A program made the translations under genes and the position numbers. Below, piece after piece: positions 33,819 to 44,588 of a stretch of 64,000 bases of DNA. The DNA comes from Lachnospiraceae bacterium UBA3310 (GTDB taxonomy: Bacteria > Bacillota > Clostridia > Lachnospirales > Lachnospiraceae): positions 7,160 to 71,159 of the forward strand of contig DESQ01000036.1 in assembly GCA_002361355.1 (NCBI GenBank), given 5' to 3'. The notes under the pieces are model-generated. The model was not told where the DNA came from and did no database searches. It saw only the letters and a program-made list of their open reading frames with translations. Numbering within the stretch: the stretch's first letter is position 1; each line of letters opens with the position of its first letter.

Positions 33819-34751
33819 ATGGATTATAAAGCAGTTCCGTTTGAACAGAGGATTAAGGAGAATATCAGAAGCTATGAGATGAATAACCTGTATGCGCTTG
33901 ATACGCTGACAGAATACTGTAAGTCGCTCTGCGCGGTGACGGATGCGACAGTTTTGCTCACGGAGCGTCACGGGGAAAAGATTATATCGGTCGGCGGATT
34001 CGCAGGTTTCAGGCCGGATGTGGTGGGCGACCCCGGACGTAAAGTCAGGGTTTACGGCAGAACCATAGCGCATTTGTATGCGGATACGCAGAAGGTTTCT
34101 CCCGAGAAGAGAGAAGCAGTGGAAAAGATGCTGGACGGATTTGCCAACATGCTTTCACGATGGGGCGAGGAGACTTATCTTCATACGGAGACTGCGGTTT
34201 ACGCGGATGAACTGGAGCAAAAACTGAATGTGCAGCATGTGCAGACGGCGAAAGGGGAGAATGAGGATGTGCTCACCGGTGTGTACCACAAGCTGTATTT
34301 TGAGGAGCGCATGAAGGTGATAGACCGGGCGGAAGTGGCGCCTGTGGCTGTCATAAACGTGAATATTAACGACTGGAAATTTGTAAATGATCATTTTGGC
34401 GACGAGGAGAGCGACCGGCTGATCAAGACCGTTGCTGGGATTTTAAAGCAGGAGAAGAAGCCGGACTATATCATCGGCCGTGTGGACGGAGATGTCTTTA
34501 TCGTGCTCATTCCCATGGCGGATGACGGGGAGGCTGAAAGTTACTGCGATCGTGTTAAGCAGGCATGTCTGGCTTTTGAGGATAAGATTCTGGCGCCTTC
34601 GGTGGCCTGTGGCATCGTCTATAAGACGAATGTGGAGGAGAAGCTGGAGGATAAGCTCGACGATGCAGAGTACGAGATGTTCAACAATAAGTTTGAGGTG
34701 AAGAACGCACCGGGGTACAGAGAACGGCTGGAACATGGGCTTCATTCTTAA
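33819..34751 (+). CDS. Degenerate GGDEF-domain protein with N-terminal sensor-like region
   Basis: 310 residues, soluble. Residues 1-115 form a mixed domain that may be GAF- or PocR-like (CKSLCAVTDATVLLTERHGEK), then a short helical linker and a GGDEF fold (DVLTGVYHKLYFEERM, VINVNINDWKFVNDHFGDEE). The signature is D223-G224-D225-V226-F227 in place of GGDEF, and the metal-binding region after it is also altered, so diguanylate cyclase activity is unlikely. It may bind GTP or serve as a regulatory protein. Monocistronic between ptsI's neighbour and groES. The N-terminal domain assignment is weak. Confidence 0.75.
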   Translation: MDYKAVPFEQRIKENIRSYEMNNLYALDTLTEYCKSLCAVTDATVLLTERHGEKIISVGGFAGFRPDVVGDPGRKVRVYGRTIAHLYADTQKVSPEKREAVEKMLDGFANMLSRWGEETYLHTETAVYADELEQKLNVQHVQTAKGENEDVLTGVYHKLYFEERMKVIDRAEVAPVAVINVNINDWKFVNDHFGDEESDRLIKTVAGILKQEKKPDYIIGRVDGDVFIVLIPMADDGEAESYCDRVKQACLAFEDKILAPSVACGIVYKTNVEEKLEDKLDDAEYEMFNNKFEVKNAPGYRERLEHGLHS

Positions 34752-34864
34752 TTCTAAAATAAGTATTAAATCCCTATTTTTGGTTAAAGACGAGAAATTG
34801 TGAGATAATAAAAGAAAATGAGAGAAAATGAGAGGATAAATAAAATATACGGGAATAGAACCAT

Positions 34865-34893
34865 TTGCAAAGACCCGCATATGAAGATAATAT
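34865..34893 (+). promoter_or_regulatory. Predicted sigma-A promoter of groES-groEL
   Basis: TTGCAA (34865-34870), 17-base spacer, TAATAT (34888-34893). The CIRCE operator begins 11 bases after the -10, where HrcA would block transcription start. Confidence 0.6.
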
Positions 34894-34904
34894 ATGTTCT
34901 AGCG

Positions 34905-34931
34905 TTAGCACTCATGGAAGGTGAGTGCTAA
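34905..34931 (+). promoter_or_regulatory. CIRCE operator (HrcA binding site)
   Basis: TTAGCACTC (34905-34913), nine-base spacer, GAGTGCTAA (34923-34931): an exact match to the CIRCE consensus. HrcA repression of the groE operon is expected. Confidence 0.97.
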
Positions 34932-34985
34932 CAAAATAGAAGAGAACAGATATGCATAACATAGTTTAAGAAGGAGGCAATCATC

Positions 34986-36933
<1,948 letters not shown>

Positions 36934-36935
36934 GG

Positions 36936-36985
36936 CGCAAAGGGTCGTCGTAGACGGACGTAGAGCGCGACAGCGCGGCTTTGCG
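36936..36985. repeat. Three-way-junction repeat element after groEL
   Basis: A 7-bp closing stem, CGCAAAG (36936-36942) with CTTTGCG (36979-36985), encloses two hairpins: GTCGTC...GACGGAC (36944-36959) and GCGC-GACA-GCGC (36965-36976). It shares AGAGCGCGACAGCGC (36962-36976) with a second copy at 37068-37082. It looks like a REP/BIME-like intergenic repeat; role unknown. Confidence 0.55.
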
Positions 36986-37003
36986 AGTTTAATACAGATA
37001 AAG

Positions 37004-37047
37004 AAAGAGCATAACCCCAAGTTTGCTTGAGTGGTTATGCTCTTTTT
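37004..37047. terminator. Bidirectional terminator between groEL and the GNAT gene
   Basis: AAAGAGCATAACC (37004-37016) and GGTTATGCTCTTT (37033-37045) form a perfect 13-bp stem followed by TTTTT on the + strand; the opposite strand reads CTTTCTTTAT. It serves both converging genes. Confidence 0.92.
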
Positions 37048-37054
37048 GAGTGGC

Positions 37055-37083
37055 GGCGCCGTCGTGCAGAGCGCGACAGCGCC
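37055..37083. repeat. Second copy of the groEL-downstream repeat
   Basis: GGCGC (37055-37059) pairs with GCGCC (37079-37083); in between are CGTCGT and AGAGCGCGACAGCGC (37068-37082), the last identical to the copy at 36962-36976. It lies directly after the GNAT stop on the reverse strand. Confidence 0.5.
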
Positions 37084-37084
37084 G

Positions 37085-37528
37085 TTACCTCATCATCTCC
37101 ACAATATATTCTGTCGTGCCTTCTTCCAACCGCTTTTCTCCTGTCAGCATAAATCCGTGTTTTTCATAGAAGCGTCTGGCATCTGTGTTTTTTTCAAGAA
37201 CCCACAGGCGGCGGCAATTCATCTGTTCGGTGGCAAATTGAATCAGTTTCCCTCCAATGCCCTGATTTTCAAAGAAGGAATCTACATACAGTTCGGCAAT
37301 TGTATCATCGTCGATATGTATCATGCCTTTGACGAATATATCGTCGTAAACCCAAATGTGTTTCAGTTTATCCGGATTTTCAATATATTCCTTTGCCAGT
37401 GGATAAACCTGTATTTCCCCGAAAGACACTTTATCATCCTGAAAAATTCTTCTGTAGTTCATGCGTTTGGTGAATACCAGTATTTCTGCGATTCTGGAGG
37501 CATCGTTAAGCGTTGCGAGCCGTATCAT
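37085..37528 (-). CDS. GNAT family N-acetyltransferase
   Basis: 147 residues. The acetyl-CoA site is visible in the second half: IAELYVDSFFENQGIGGKLIQFA (residues about 79-101, with the Q-G-x-G-G loop), then NCRRLWVLEKNTDARRFYEKHGF, the usual motif B. Substrate unknown. The start at 37528 follows AGAGGAT; a longer frame from 37567 has no ribosome site. No partner gene. The close relative group includes YhbS/ElaA-like small-molecule acetyltransferases; specificity cannot be given. Confidence 0.85.
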   Translation of the reverse strand: MIRLATLNDASRIAEILVFTKRMNYRRIFQDDKVSFGEIQVYPLAKEYIENPDKLKHIWVYDDIFVKGMIHIDDDTIAELYVDSFFENQGIGGKLIQFATEQMNCRRLWVLEKNTDARRFYEKHGFMLTGEKRLEEGTTEYIVEMMR

Positions 37529-37563
37529 TTTATCGTATCCTCTTTGACAGATGGTTCTTTTAT

Positions 37564-37758
37564 TCAAAACATAGACTTAGACGTTTCATTCTGATATTCT
37601 CTATCTTCTTCTGCGGCCAATTCTATATGAGATAAGTCTACCACATTCAGGGTGAGATTGTCACTGTATTTTCGATGGTTTTTGATGTTTATCAGTTTAT
37701 ATGAGGCGTAAAATTCAGGATACTGTTTTTCTGCTTTTATAAAAGAGTACCACATCAA
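37564..37758 (-). pseudogene. Fragment of an Rpn/PD-(D/E)XK nuclease family transposase gene
   Basis: A 64-codon stretch carries KNHRKYSDNLTLNVVDLSHI followed by ELAAEEDREYQ, which recalls the C-terminal half of the core domain in Rpn (PF12784-type PD-(D/E)XK transposase-like) proteins. The nuclease core before it and the tail after it are missing; the frame opens at a TTG without a ribosome site and ends early. It looks like a decayed remnant of a gene that is often present in many copies in Lachnospiraceae. Identification is from motif memory and is moderately sure. Confidence 0.55.
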
Positions 37759-37771
37759 TTTGTAAATTATT

Positions 37772-37800
37772 TTGACTTGCCGTGCAAATAATATTATAAT
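37772..37800 (+). promoter_or_regulatory. Predicted sigma-A promoter of relA
   Basis: TTGACT (37772-37777), 17-base spacer, perfect TATAAT (37795-37800), 45 bases upstream of the start codon. Confidence 0.8.
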
Positions 37801-37845
37801 AGCTTAAAATGGTTATTATGTAATCCTAAAGGCATTGGTGGTTAT

Positions 37846-40161
37846 ATGGCGACAGAAGAAAAGACAGAGCTGGTCTTTGACGACGGCAGAATTGAATCAA
37901 TTGAAGAATTTCAGGCTCCGGAGCAGCTTTACGACGAGCTTATTGTCCGTGTGCGCAAATACCACCCTTCGACAGACATCAGTCTGATTGAAAAAGCATA
38001 TCGGATTGCGTCGGACGCCCACAAGGGGCAGGCGCGTAAATCCGGAGAACCCTATATCATTCATCCGCTGTGTGTGGCGATTATCCTTGCGGATTTGGAG
38101 CTGGATAAGGAAACGATCGTTGCCGGGCTTTTGCATGACGTGGTGGAAGATACGGTTATGACGGATGAGGAGATCAGGGAGCAGTTCGGGGAGGACGTGG
38201 CTCTTCTGGTGGACGGCGTCACAAAGTTAGATAAGCTGAATTTTCATGGAGAACATGGAAATCAGGACAGAAATGAGGAAAAACTGGAGAGACAGGCGGA
38301 AAATCTGCGGAAGATGTTTCTTGCCATGGCTAAGGATATCCGTGTGATTTTGATAAAGCTGGCGGATCGTCTGCACAATATGCGTACTTTACAGCATATG
38401 CGGCCTGAAAAACAGCAGGAGATTGCAAGGGAGACACTGGATATTTATTCTCCCATCGCCCAGCGTTTAGGCATATCAAAGATAAAGGTGGAACTGGACG
38501 ATTTGTCATTAAAATATTTGCAGCCGGAAGCCTACTATGATCTGGTGGATAAGATTGCCGTCAGGAAGGGCGAGCGGGAGCGATACATTCAGATGATTGT
38601 GGATGAGGTCAGCGAGCATATCAAACATGCGGGTATCAAGGCGCAGATAGATGGCCGTATCAAGCATTTTTTCAGTATTTATAAGAAGATGAAAAACCAG
38701 AATAAGTCCATCGACCAGATTTATGATCTGTTTGCGGTGCGTATTATCGTGGATACGGTGAAGGACTGTTATGCTGCGTTGGGTGTGATCCATGAGATGT
38801 ATAAGCCGATTCCCGGCCGTTTCAAGGACTACATCGCCATGCCGAAGTCAAATATGTATCAGTCTCTTCATACCACGCTGATCGGTGCAAGCGGGCAGCC
38901 TTTTGAGATACAGATCCGCACTTATGAGATGCACAAGGCGGCGGAGTACGGTATCGCGGCGCACTGGAAATACAAGGAGGCCTCCGACGGTAAGAAGGTG
39001 GAGACACAGGAGGAGGAAAAGCTGGTATGGCTGCGCCAGATTTTGGAGTGGCAGCAGGATATGTCGGACAATAAGGAGTTTATGAATCTCTTAAAGAACG
39101 ACTTAAACCTTTTTGCCGACAACGTATATTGCTTTACGCCTACCGGAGATGTGAAGAGCCTGCCGGCGGGTTCTACACCGATTGATTTTGCCTACAGCGT
39201 GCACAGTGCGGTGGGAAATAAGATGGTTGGCGCGAGAGTCAACGGCAAGCTTGTGAACATTGATTACGTGATCAAAAACGGCGACCGGGTGGAGATCATG
39301 ACTTCCCAGAATTCCAAAGGCCCGAGCCGTGACTGGCTGAATGTGGTAAAGAGCACGCAGGCGAAAAATAAGATCAATCAATGGTTTAAGAATGAACTGA
39401 AAGAAGATAATATCGTCAAGGGACGGGATCTGATTTATTCATACTGCAAGGCGAAATCCATCAATGCCGCAGATGTTTTGGCACCGCAGTACGAGGAGTC
39501 CGTCATGAAAAAATATGGGTTCCAGAATTGGGAATCCGTACTGGCGGCGGTGGGACACGGCGCCCTCAAGGAGGGACAGATTGTCAACCGCATGCGTGAA
39601 CTCTATGAGAAAGATCACAGAAAAGAAATGACGGATGCCGAAGTGATGGCGGAGATTGAGGACAACATTCAGATCAACCGCAGCCGTCCCGGCAAAAGTC
39701 AAAGCGCCATTATCGTGAAGGGGATTCATGACGTGGCAGTCCGCTTTTCCAAGTGCTGCAGCCCCGTACCGGGAGATGAGATTGTGGGTTTTGTCACCAG
39801 AGGGAGAGGTATTTCCATCCATCGGACAGACTGCGTGAATCTTATGAATCTGCCTGAGGTGGACAGAAACAGGCTGATCGATGCAGAGTGGCAGACGGCG
39901 GGAGGAGCTGAGGACGGCGGGAAGTATATGGCGGAGATCAATATTTACGCCAACAACAGAAACGGTCTTCTCGCGGATGTCTCCAGAGCTCTCACGGAGA
40001 AAGATATTGATATTCTGGCTCTGAATACGCGGGTGAGCAAGCAGGGAACAGCAACCATCATGGTCAGCTTCGAGATCAGCGGAAGGGAAGAACTGCAGCG
40101 TATTGTGGATAAGCTAAGAACCATAGAGAGCATCATTGATATTGAGAGAACGACCGGCTGA
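37846..40161 (+). CDS. relA: Bifunctional (p)ppGpp synthetase/hydrolase
   Basis: 771 residues, full-length Rel. Order: HD hydrolase domain with HPLCVAIILADL and LLHDVVEDT (about 65-110), the synthetase domain with GRFKDYIAMPKSN and YQSLHTTLIG, TGS domain (VYCFTPTGDVKSLPAGST), a zinc-finger/helical part with KCCSPVPGDEIVG, and a C-terminal ACT domain. An intact HDxxED indicates hydrolase activity, as in Gram-positive bifunctional Rel proteins. It makes and degrades the stringent alarmone. Followed after 44 bases by the MBL-fold gene, a common arrangement near rel in this group. Confidence 0.96.
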   Translation: MATEEKTELVFDDGRIESIEEFQAPEQLYDELIVRVRKYHPSTDISLIEKAYRIASDAHKGQARKSGEPYIIHPLCVAIILADLELDKETIVAGLLHDVVEDTVMTDEEIREQFGEDVALLVDGVTKLDKLNFHGEHGNQDRNEEKLERQAENLRKMFLAMAKDIRVILIKLADRLHNMRTLQHMRPEKQQEIARETLDIYSPIAQRLGISKIKVELDDLSLKYLQPEAYYDLVDKIAVRKGERERYIQMIVDEVSEHIKHAGIKAQIDGRIKHFFSIYKKMKNQNKSIDQIYDLFAVRIIVDTVKDCYAALGVIHEMYKPIPGRFKDYIAMPKSNMYQSLHTTLIGASGQPFEIQIRTYEMHKAAEYGIAAHWKYKEASDGKKVETQEEEKLVWLRQILEWQQDMSDNKEFMNLLKNDLNLFADNVYCFTPTGDVKSLPAGSTPIDFAYSVHSAVGNKMVGARVNGKLVNIDYVIKNGDRVEIMTSQNSKGPSRDWLNVVKSTQAKNKINQWFKNELKEDNIVKGRDLIYSYCKAKSINAADVLAPQYEESVMKKYGFQNWESVLAAVGHGALKEGQIVNRMRELYEKDHRKEMTDAEVMAEIEDNIQINRSRPGKSQSAIIVKGIHDVAVRFSKCCSPVPGDEIVGFVTRGRGISIHRTDCVNLMNLPEVDRNRLIDAEWQTAGGAEDGGKYMAEINIYANNRNGLLADVSRALTEKDIDILALNTRVSKQGTATIMVSFEISGREELQRIVDKLRTIESIIDIERTTG

Positions 40162-40205
40162 AAAGCTGCATTCTCTGCACGGCGCAATTATGAGGGAGGC
40201 TAAGA

Positions 40206-40838
40206 ATGTCAGATTTGAAAATAGGGAGGTTGATGCTTGGCATCTGCCAGACGAACTGCTATTTTGTATACAGGGAAGGCTCTGATGAGGTGATCTTTTT
40301 TGATCCGGCGGACAAGGGCGATTATATTTATGAGACACTGCGGGAAAAAGGATTTCAGGTCAAGGGGATTCTTCTGACTCACGCCCATTTTGACCATATC
40401 TGGGGCAGTAACAGACTGCGCGAGCTTTCCGGTGCGCCGATTTACGCATACGAGGAGGAGAAGGCGCTCTGTGAGGACGCGGTCACAAATGTGTCGGATC
40501 AGGTGGGGCGTCCTTATACGGTGATTCCGGACAGATATCTGAAAGAGGGCGAGGAGATTACGATAGCGGGCATGACCTGTAAGCTGATCGCCACGCCTGG
40601 ACATACGGTGGGAAGCTGCTGTTACTATTTTGAGGAAGCAGGCATTCTTGTTGCAGGCGACACGCTCTTTCAGGAATCAGTGGGCAGGACGGATCTGGCG
40701 ACGGGCAGTATGAGCGCGCTGGCAAGGTCAGTCAAAGAGAAGCTGTTCCTGTTACCGGACGAGACGAAAGTTTATCCGGGACACGGGGAGTCGACTACCA
40801 TCGGACATGAGAAGGCGTACAACCCGTTTGTACAGTGA
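40206..40838 (+). CDS. Metallo-beta-lactamase-fold hydrolase (glyoxalase II-like)
   Basis: 210 residues. The metal motif THAHFDHIWG (H-x-H-x-D-H) is present with later ligands in PGHTVGSCCYY, AGDTLF and the C-terminal PGHGESTTIG. Small stand-alone members near rel are usually annotated as hydroxyacylglutathione hydrolase-like; glutathione dependence is doubtful in a clostridial host, so a thioester or other small substrate is more likely. GGGAGG lies before ATG 40206. Likely cotranscribed with relA. Confidence 0.85.
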   Translation: MSDLKIGRLMLGICQTNCYFVYREGSDEVIFFDPADKGDYIYETLREKGFQVKGILLTHAHFDHIWGSNRLRELSGAPIYAYEEEKALCEDAVTNVSDQVGRPYTVIPDRYLKEGEEITIAGMTCKLIATPGHTVGSCCYYFEEAGILVAGDTLFQESVGRTDLATGSMSALARSVKEKLFLLPDETKVYPGHGESTTIGHEKAYNPFVQ

Positions 40839-40981
40839 CAGGGTATGACAGTTATGCCGGAATATACGGATGACAGGGAAGGAAAAACAGAAATCTGAAA
40901 ATGACGGAAGATGGGCGACTGCAGAGAATGCAGATCGCCTATCTCACTGTAACAGGTGCGATAGAAAACAGGAGGCTGCAG

Positions 40982-41701
40982 GTGTTGAACAGGGATATCA
41001 TCAAGTATATCGCGATGGTTACGATGCTTCTCAATCACATCGCCCATGTATTTCTGGTGCAGGGAACGATCCTTTACGAAGTTCTGGAAGACATCGGCTA
41101 CTTTACGGCGCCGGTGATGTGTTATTTTTTGGCGGAAGGGTATGTCTATACGCGTTCTAAGTTAAAATACGGATTCCGATTGGCTCTGTTTGCGGCGGTT
41201 TCCCAGATCCCGTTTCAACTGGCGTTCGGTTATCAGAGTCTGAATATGATATTTACCCTGCTGTGCTGTTTCCTGATTTTGGTGGTTGCGGATCATGTGG
41301 AAAGCCCGCCGTTAAGGATGGGACTTGTCATGCTGCTTACGCTTGCCACGGTGTACAGCGACTGGGGAGTGGTAGCGCCGCTTTTTACAATTTTCTTTTT
41401 CAATGCCGAAGGAGACAGAAAACAGACGGCACGGGGCTTCGGTGTGTGCTATGTGATTTTTGTGCTGCTGAATGTACAGAACTATATGAATGGGCAGCCG
41501 GGAAACTGGACGGCCTATGCGGTTTCTCACGCCATGCTTTCAGGTCTTGGAATCATAGTGGCAGGCATAACCGTCTTATTTTTCTATAACGGGAAGAGGA
41601 TGGAACGGGGGAAGAATTTTTCCAAATGGTTTTTCTATCTGTTTTATCCGGTTCATCTGCTGGTATTATATCTGATAAAGTCAGGAATGCGGCTTATGTG
41701 A
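40982..41701 (+). CDS. TraX-like membrane protein
   Basis: 239 residues with about seven hydrophobic helices. LNRDIIKYIAMVTMLLNHIAHVF at the N-terminus is the standard TraX/YcdB-like opening, and KWFFYLFYPVHLLVLYLI at the C-terminus is its close (PF05857). TraX acetylates F-pilin in plasmids, but chromosomal clostridial members have no pilus partner and their acyltransferase substrate is unknown. GGAGG (40971-40975) points to GTG 40982 (or TTG 40985). Upstream in-frame ATGs lack ribosome sites. No conjugation gene is nearby. Confidence 0.8.
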   Translation: MLNRDIIKYIAMVTMLLNHIAHVFLVQGTILYEVLEDIGYFTAPVMCYFLAEGYVYTRSKLKYGFRLALFAAVSQIPFQLAFGYQSLNMIFTLLCCFLILVVADHVESPPLRMGLVMLLTLATVYSDWGVVAPLFTIFFFNAEGDRKQTARGFGVCYVIFVLLNVQNYMNGQPGNWTAYAVSHAMLSGLGIIVAGITVLFFYNGKRMERGKNFSKWFFYLFYPVHLLVLYLIKSGMRLM

Positions 41702-41759
41702 AAATTGATATGGTTTACATAATGTGGGATGCTTTAAAAGACAGAGAGGAGGCGGCGTC

Positions 41760-43061
41760 ATGGCAGAATGGGAAAACGCGGAAAGAGAAGAGAAAATCCG
41801 ACAGGTGGCGGATAAGATTCTGCGGCTTGCCCACGACAGTCTGCTGATTCACATGCGCTTTCTGGATGTGGCTCTCTCAAAACTGCCTGTGACATGCAGG
41901 GTCGGCATGGGCGCACATGTCTTTGACGGGGAAGGGCTTACCTGCGATCCGCTGCTTCTGGTCAGGCAGTATGAAAAGGAGCAGGCAATGCCTGTAAGGA
42001 CGTATCTGCACACGCTTCTGCATGCTGTATTTTATCATGGGTTTCAGACGGATAAAATGAATCCGGAATACTGGGATCTGGCCACGGACATTGCGGCGGA
42101 AGCGACGGTTCTGGACATGGATCTGCATTTGACCAGGCTTTCTTCCGACAGAGAACTGGAAAGCCGCCTTATGCTGTTAAAAAAACAGGCGGGTGGGCTG
42201 ACGGCAGAGAAAATCTACCGGCATTTTCGGATTGAGGAGCCATCCACGAAGGCGGTTTCAGAGTGGAAGCGGCTCTGCAAACGGGACGAACATATTTACT
42301 GGAACAGGAAAGAGAAGCTTGATCTTTCCCAGGCGGAGTGGCGAAAAATCAGCGAGCGGATCCGGGCGGATTTAAAGAGTTTCAGCAAGGACAAAAACAA
42401 TGGGGAGAGCATGACGGAGAATCTGGAGGAGGCAGTCAGGGAACGATATGATTACACGGCGTTTTTAAAGAGGTTTATGGCTATGGGAGAGGCCATACGG
42501 GTAAACGATGAGGAGTTCGATCATATCTTTTATACCTATGGGCTTTCTACTTATGGGAATATGCCGTTAGTGGAGCCGCTTGAATATCAGGAGAGCCATA
42601 AGATCAAGGATTTTGTGATTGCCATTGACACCTCGGCATCCTGCCGCGGGGCAACGGTGCAGGCTTTTTTGCGAAAGACTTACAACATCATGCAGGAGAG
42701 CGAAAATTTTTTCTCCAAGATCAATGTCCACATCATCCAGTGCGACAGCCAGGTGCAGCAGGATGTGAAGATTACACAGCGAAGCGAGTTTGACTTATTT
42801 TTGCAAAACGGAAAGCTGACGGGATTCGGCTCTACGGATTTCCGTCCTGTCTTCGAATATGTGGATGAACTGATCAGGGCGGGGGAGTTTGAAGATCTGA
42901 AAGGATTACTCTACTTTACGGACGGCTATGGGATTTACCCGGAACAGATGCCGCCCTATGACGTCGCTTTTGTGTTTTTGAAGGAGGATGACAATGCGCC
43001 GAAGGTGCCGCCCTGGGCGATCAGAATCGTGCTGGAAGAGGAGGATCTGGAAGAGAGATGA
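41760..43061 (+). CDS. VWA-like metallopeptidase-related protein (DUF2201 type)
   Basis: 433 residues. The N-terminal half resembles the putative metallopeptidase domain of the COG3864 family but reads H84-TLL-H88 with no glutamate, so the zinc-hydrolase motif is incomplete. The C-terminal half is a VWA-like domain with the MIDAS D290-T-S-A-S294, a conserved GFGSTDFRPVFEY and FTDGYG. Such proteins work with MoxR-type ATPases as substrate adaptors. GAGGAGG precedes ATG 41760. The stop overlaps the ATPase start by four bases, so the two products are made in concert. Substrate unknown. Confidence 0.85.
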   Translation: MAEWENAEREEKIRQVADKILRLAHDSLLIHMRFLDVALSKLPVTCRVGMGAHVFDGEGLTCDPLLLVRQYEKEQAMPVRTYLHTLLHAVFYHGFQTDKMNPEYWDLATDIAAEATVLDMDLHLTRLSSDRELESRLMLLKKQAGGLTAEKIYRHFRIEEPSTKAVSEWKRLCKRDEHIYWNRKEKLDLSQAEWRKISERIRADLKSFSKDKNNGESMTENLEEAVRERYDYTAFLKRFMAMGEAIRVNDEEFDHIFYTYGLSTYGNMPLVEPLEYQESHKIKDFVIAIDTSASCRGATVQAFLRKTYNIMQESENFFSKINVHIIQCDSQVQQDVKITQRSEFDLFLQNGKLTGFGSTDFRPVFEYVDELIRAGEFEDLKGLLYFTDGYGIYPEQMPPYDVAFVFLKEDDNAPKVPPWAIRIVLEEEDLEER

Positions 43062-44575
43062 ACATCAAGGAAGCGAAAAAGTATATTAAGGACTCCGTAA
43101 GGATTTATTTGAAAAAGGACGAGGAGGGAGCGTACCGGATTCCCCTTGTCAGACAGCGCCCGGTCTTTTTGCTTGGCGCGCCGGGGATTGGCAAGACGGC
43201 GATCATGGAGCAGATCGCGCAGGAACTGGGGATTGCACTGGTGAGCTATTCCATGACCCACCATACGAGGCAGTCGGCTTTGGGACTTCCCTTTATCGTG
43301 CACAGGGAGTATGAGGGGCACACGTTCGACGTGTCTGAGTATACCATGAGCGAGATTATCGCTTCGGTTTATGACGTGATGGAAAAGAGCGGCATCCATG
43401 AAGGGATTCTCTTTTTGGATGAGATCAACTGCGTCTCCGAGACGCTGGCACCCTCCATGCTGCAATTTTTACAGTATAAGATTTTTGGCAGACATCAGGT
43501 GCCGGAGGGGTGGATTATCGTCACGGCGGGAAATCCGCCCGAGTACAATAAATCGGTGCGGGAGTTTGACGTGGTTACCTTAGACCGCATGAAGATTCTG
43601 GAGGTGGAGGCCGATTACGAGAGTTGGCGGGAATACGCCAAAGACCGGAACATCCACACGGCGGTATTAAATTACCTGGATATGAAGAAAGAGGATTTCT
43701 ATCTGGTGGAGACTACGGTGCGGGGCAAGAGCTATGTCACGGCAAGAGGCTGGGAGGATTTGTCGCAGATGCTTGTCCTCTATGAGGAGGAGGGCCTTTC
43801 CGTAGAAGAATCCCTGATCGGACAGTATCTGAGAAATGACCGTGTGGCGAGAGAGTTTAGCGCCTACTATGATCTTTACAGGAAGTACCAACAGGATTAC
43901 CGGGTGGAAGATATCTTTGCGGGTACGGTGAGCGAGCAGGTGAAAGACCGGGCGAGAAAGGCCGGCTTTGACGAGCGGCTTTCGCTTATGGGAATGCTGC
44001 TTGACAAACTCAGACAGGAACTCAGGGAAAATGGCGGGCAGGCCAGACTGTTAAAGGAGCTGATGAATCCCCTGCGGGCTTTGAAGCAGAAGGCGGAGGC
44101 AGGCGGGAATGCGCAGGAACTTGCGGGGCTGTTGCAGAAGCAGGCGGACGCAAGGGAACAGGCCATGGCCTCTCTGTCCAGCGCGGGTGCGCTTTCGGCT
44201 AATGACAGACAAAAGGGAAAAACAATTGTCAAATTTTTACGGGAGAGCGCCCGGACAATTTTGACGGAAGGTTTACAGGACGGGCAGGAAGCCTTTGCGA
44301 AAATCAAGGAACGTTTCGACAGCCTTGTGGAGGAGCACAGGAAAGATACGGGGAAGGAGCAGGCGCGTTTACACGGGATCTTCACCTTTGTGGAAGACAC
44401 CTTCGGTGAGGGAAACGAGATGCTTCTTCTGGTGACGGAGTGCACGGTGCAGGCGGATTGCGCGGCGTTTATCAATGCTTACGGCTGCGAGGACTATGTC
44501 AGACACAACGAGGGGTTGATGCTGACGGAGCGCGGCGATGTGCTGGCGGAGGAAATCAAAGCCTTAGATTTATAG
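43058..44575 (+). CDS. MoxR-type AAA+ ATPase
   Basis: 505 residues. Walker A GAPGIGKT is at 40-47, Walker B ILFLDEIN near 117-124, sensor 1 around IIVTAGNPPEYN (153-164), followed by a lid and a long helical C-terminal part with several coiled stretches rich in Ala/Gln/Glu (about 310-470). The MoxR group acts as chaperone-like metal-insertion or complex-remodelling motors coupled to VWA partners. ATGA overlap with the VWA-like gene; the LRR gene follows 13 bases later. The C-terminal extension is longer than in a minimal MoxR and may be the contact surface for the partners. Confidence 0.88.
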   Translation: MNIKEAKKYIKDSVRIYLKKDEEGAYRIPLVRQRPVFLLGAPGIGKTAIMEQIAQELGIALVSYSMTHHTRQSALGLPFIVHREYEGHTFDVSEYTMSEIIASVYDVMEKSGIHEGILFLDEINCVSETLAPSMLQFLQYKIFGRHQVPEGWIIVTAGNPPEYNKSVREFDVVTLDRMKILEVEADYESWREYAKDRNIHTAVLNYLDMKKEDFYLVETTVRGKSYVTARGWEDLSQMLVLYEEEGLSVEESLIGQYLRNDRVAREFSAYYDLYRKYQQDYRVEDIFAGTVSEQVKDRARKAGFDERLSLMGMLLDKLRQELRENGGQARLLKELMNPLRALKQKAEAGGNAQELAGLLQKQADAREQAMASLSSAGALSANDRQKGKTIVKFLRESARTILTEGLQDGQEAFAKIKERFDSLVEEHRKDTGKEQARLHGIFTFVEDTFGEGNEMLLLVTECTVQADCAAFINAYGCEDYVRHNEGLMLTERGDVLAEEIKALDL

Positions 44576-44588
44576 GAGGGAAAATGTC

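Noticed and set aside
40982..41701. TraX-like gene as evidence of a conjugative element
   Set aside because: No relaxase, coupling protein or pilus gene is near; chromosomal TraX-like genes are common in Clostridia.
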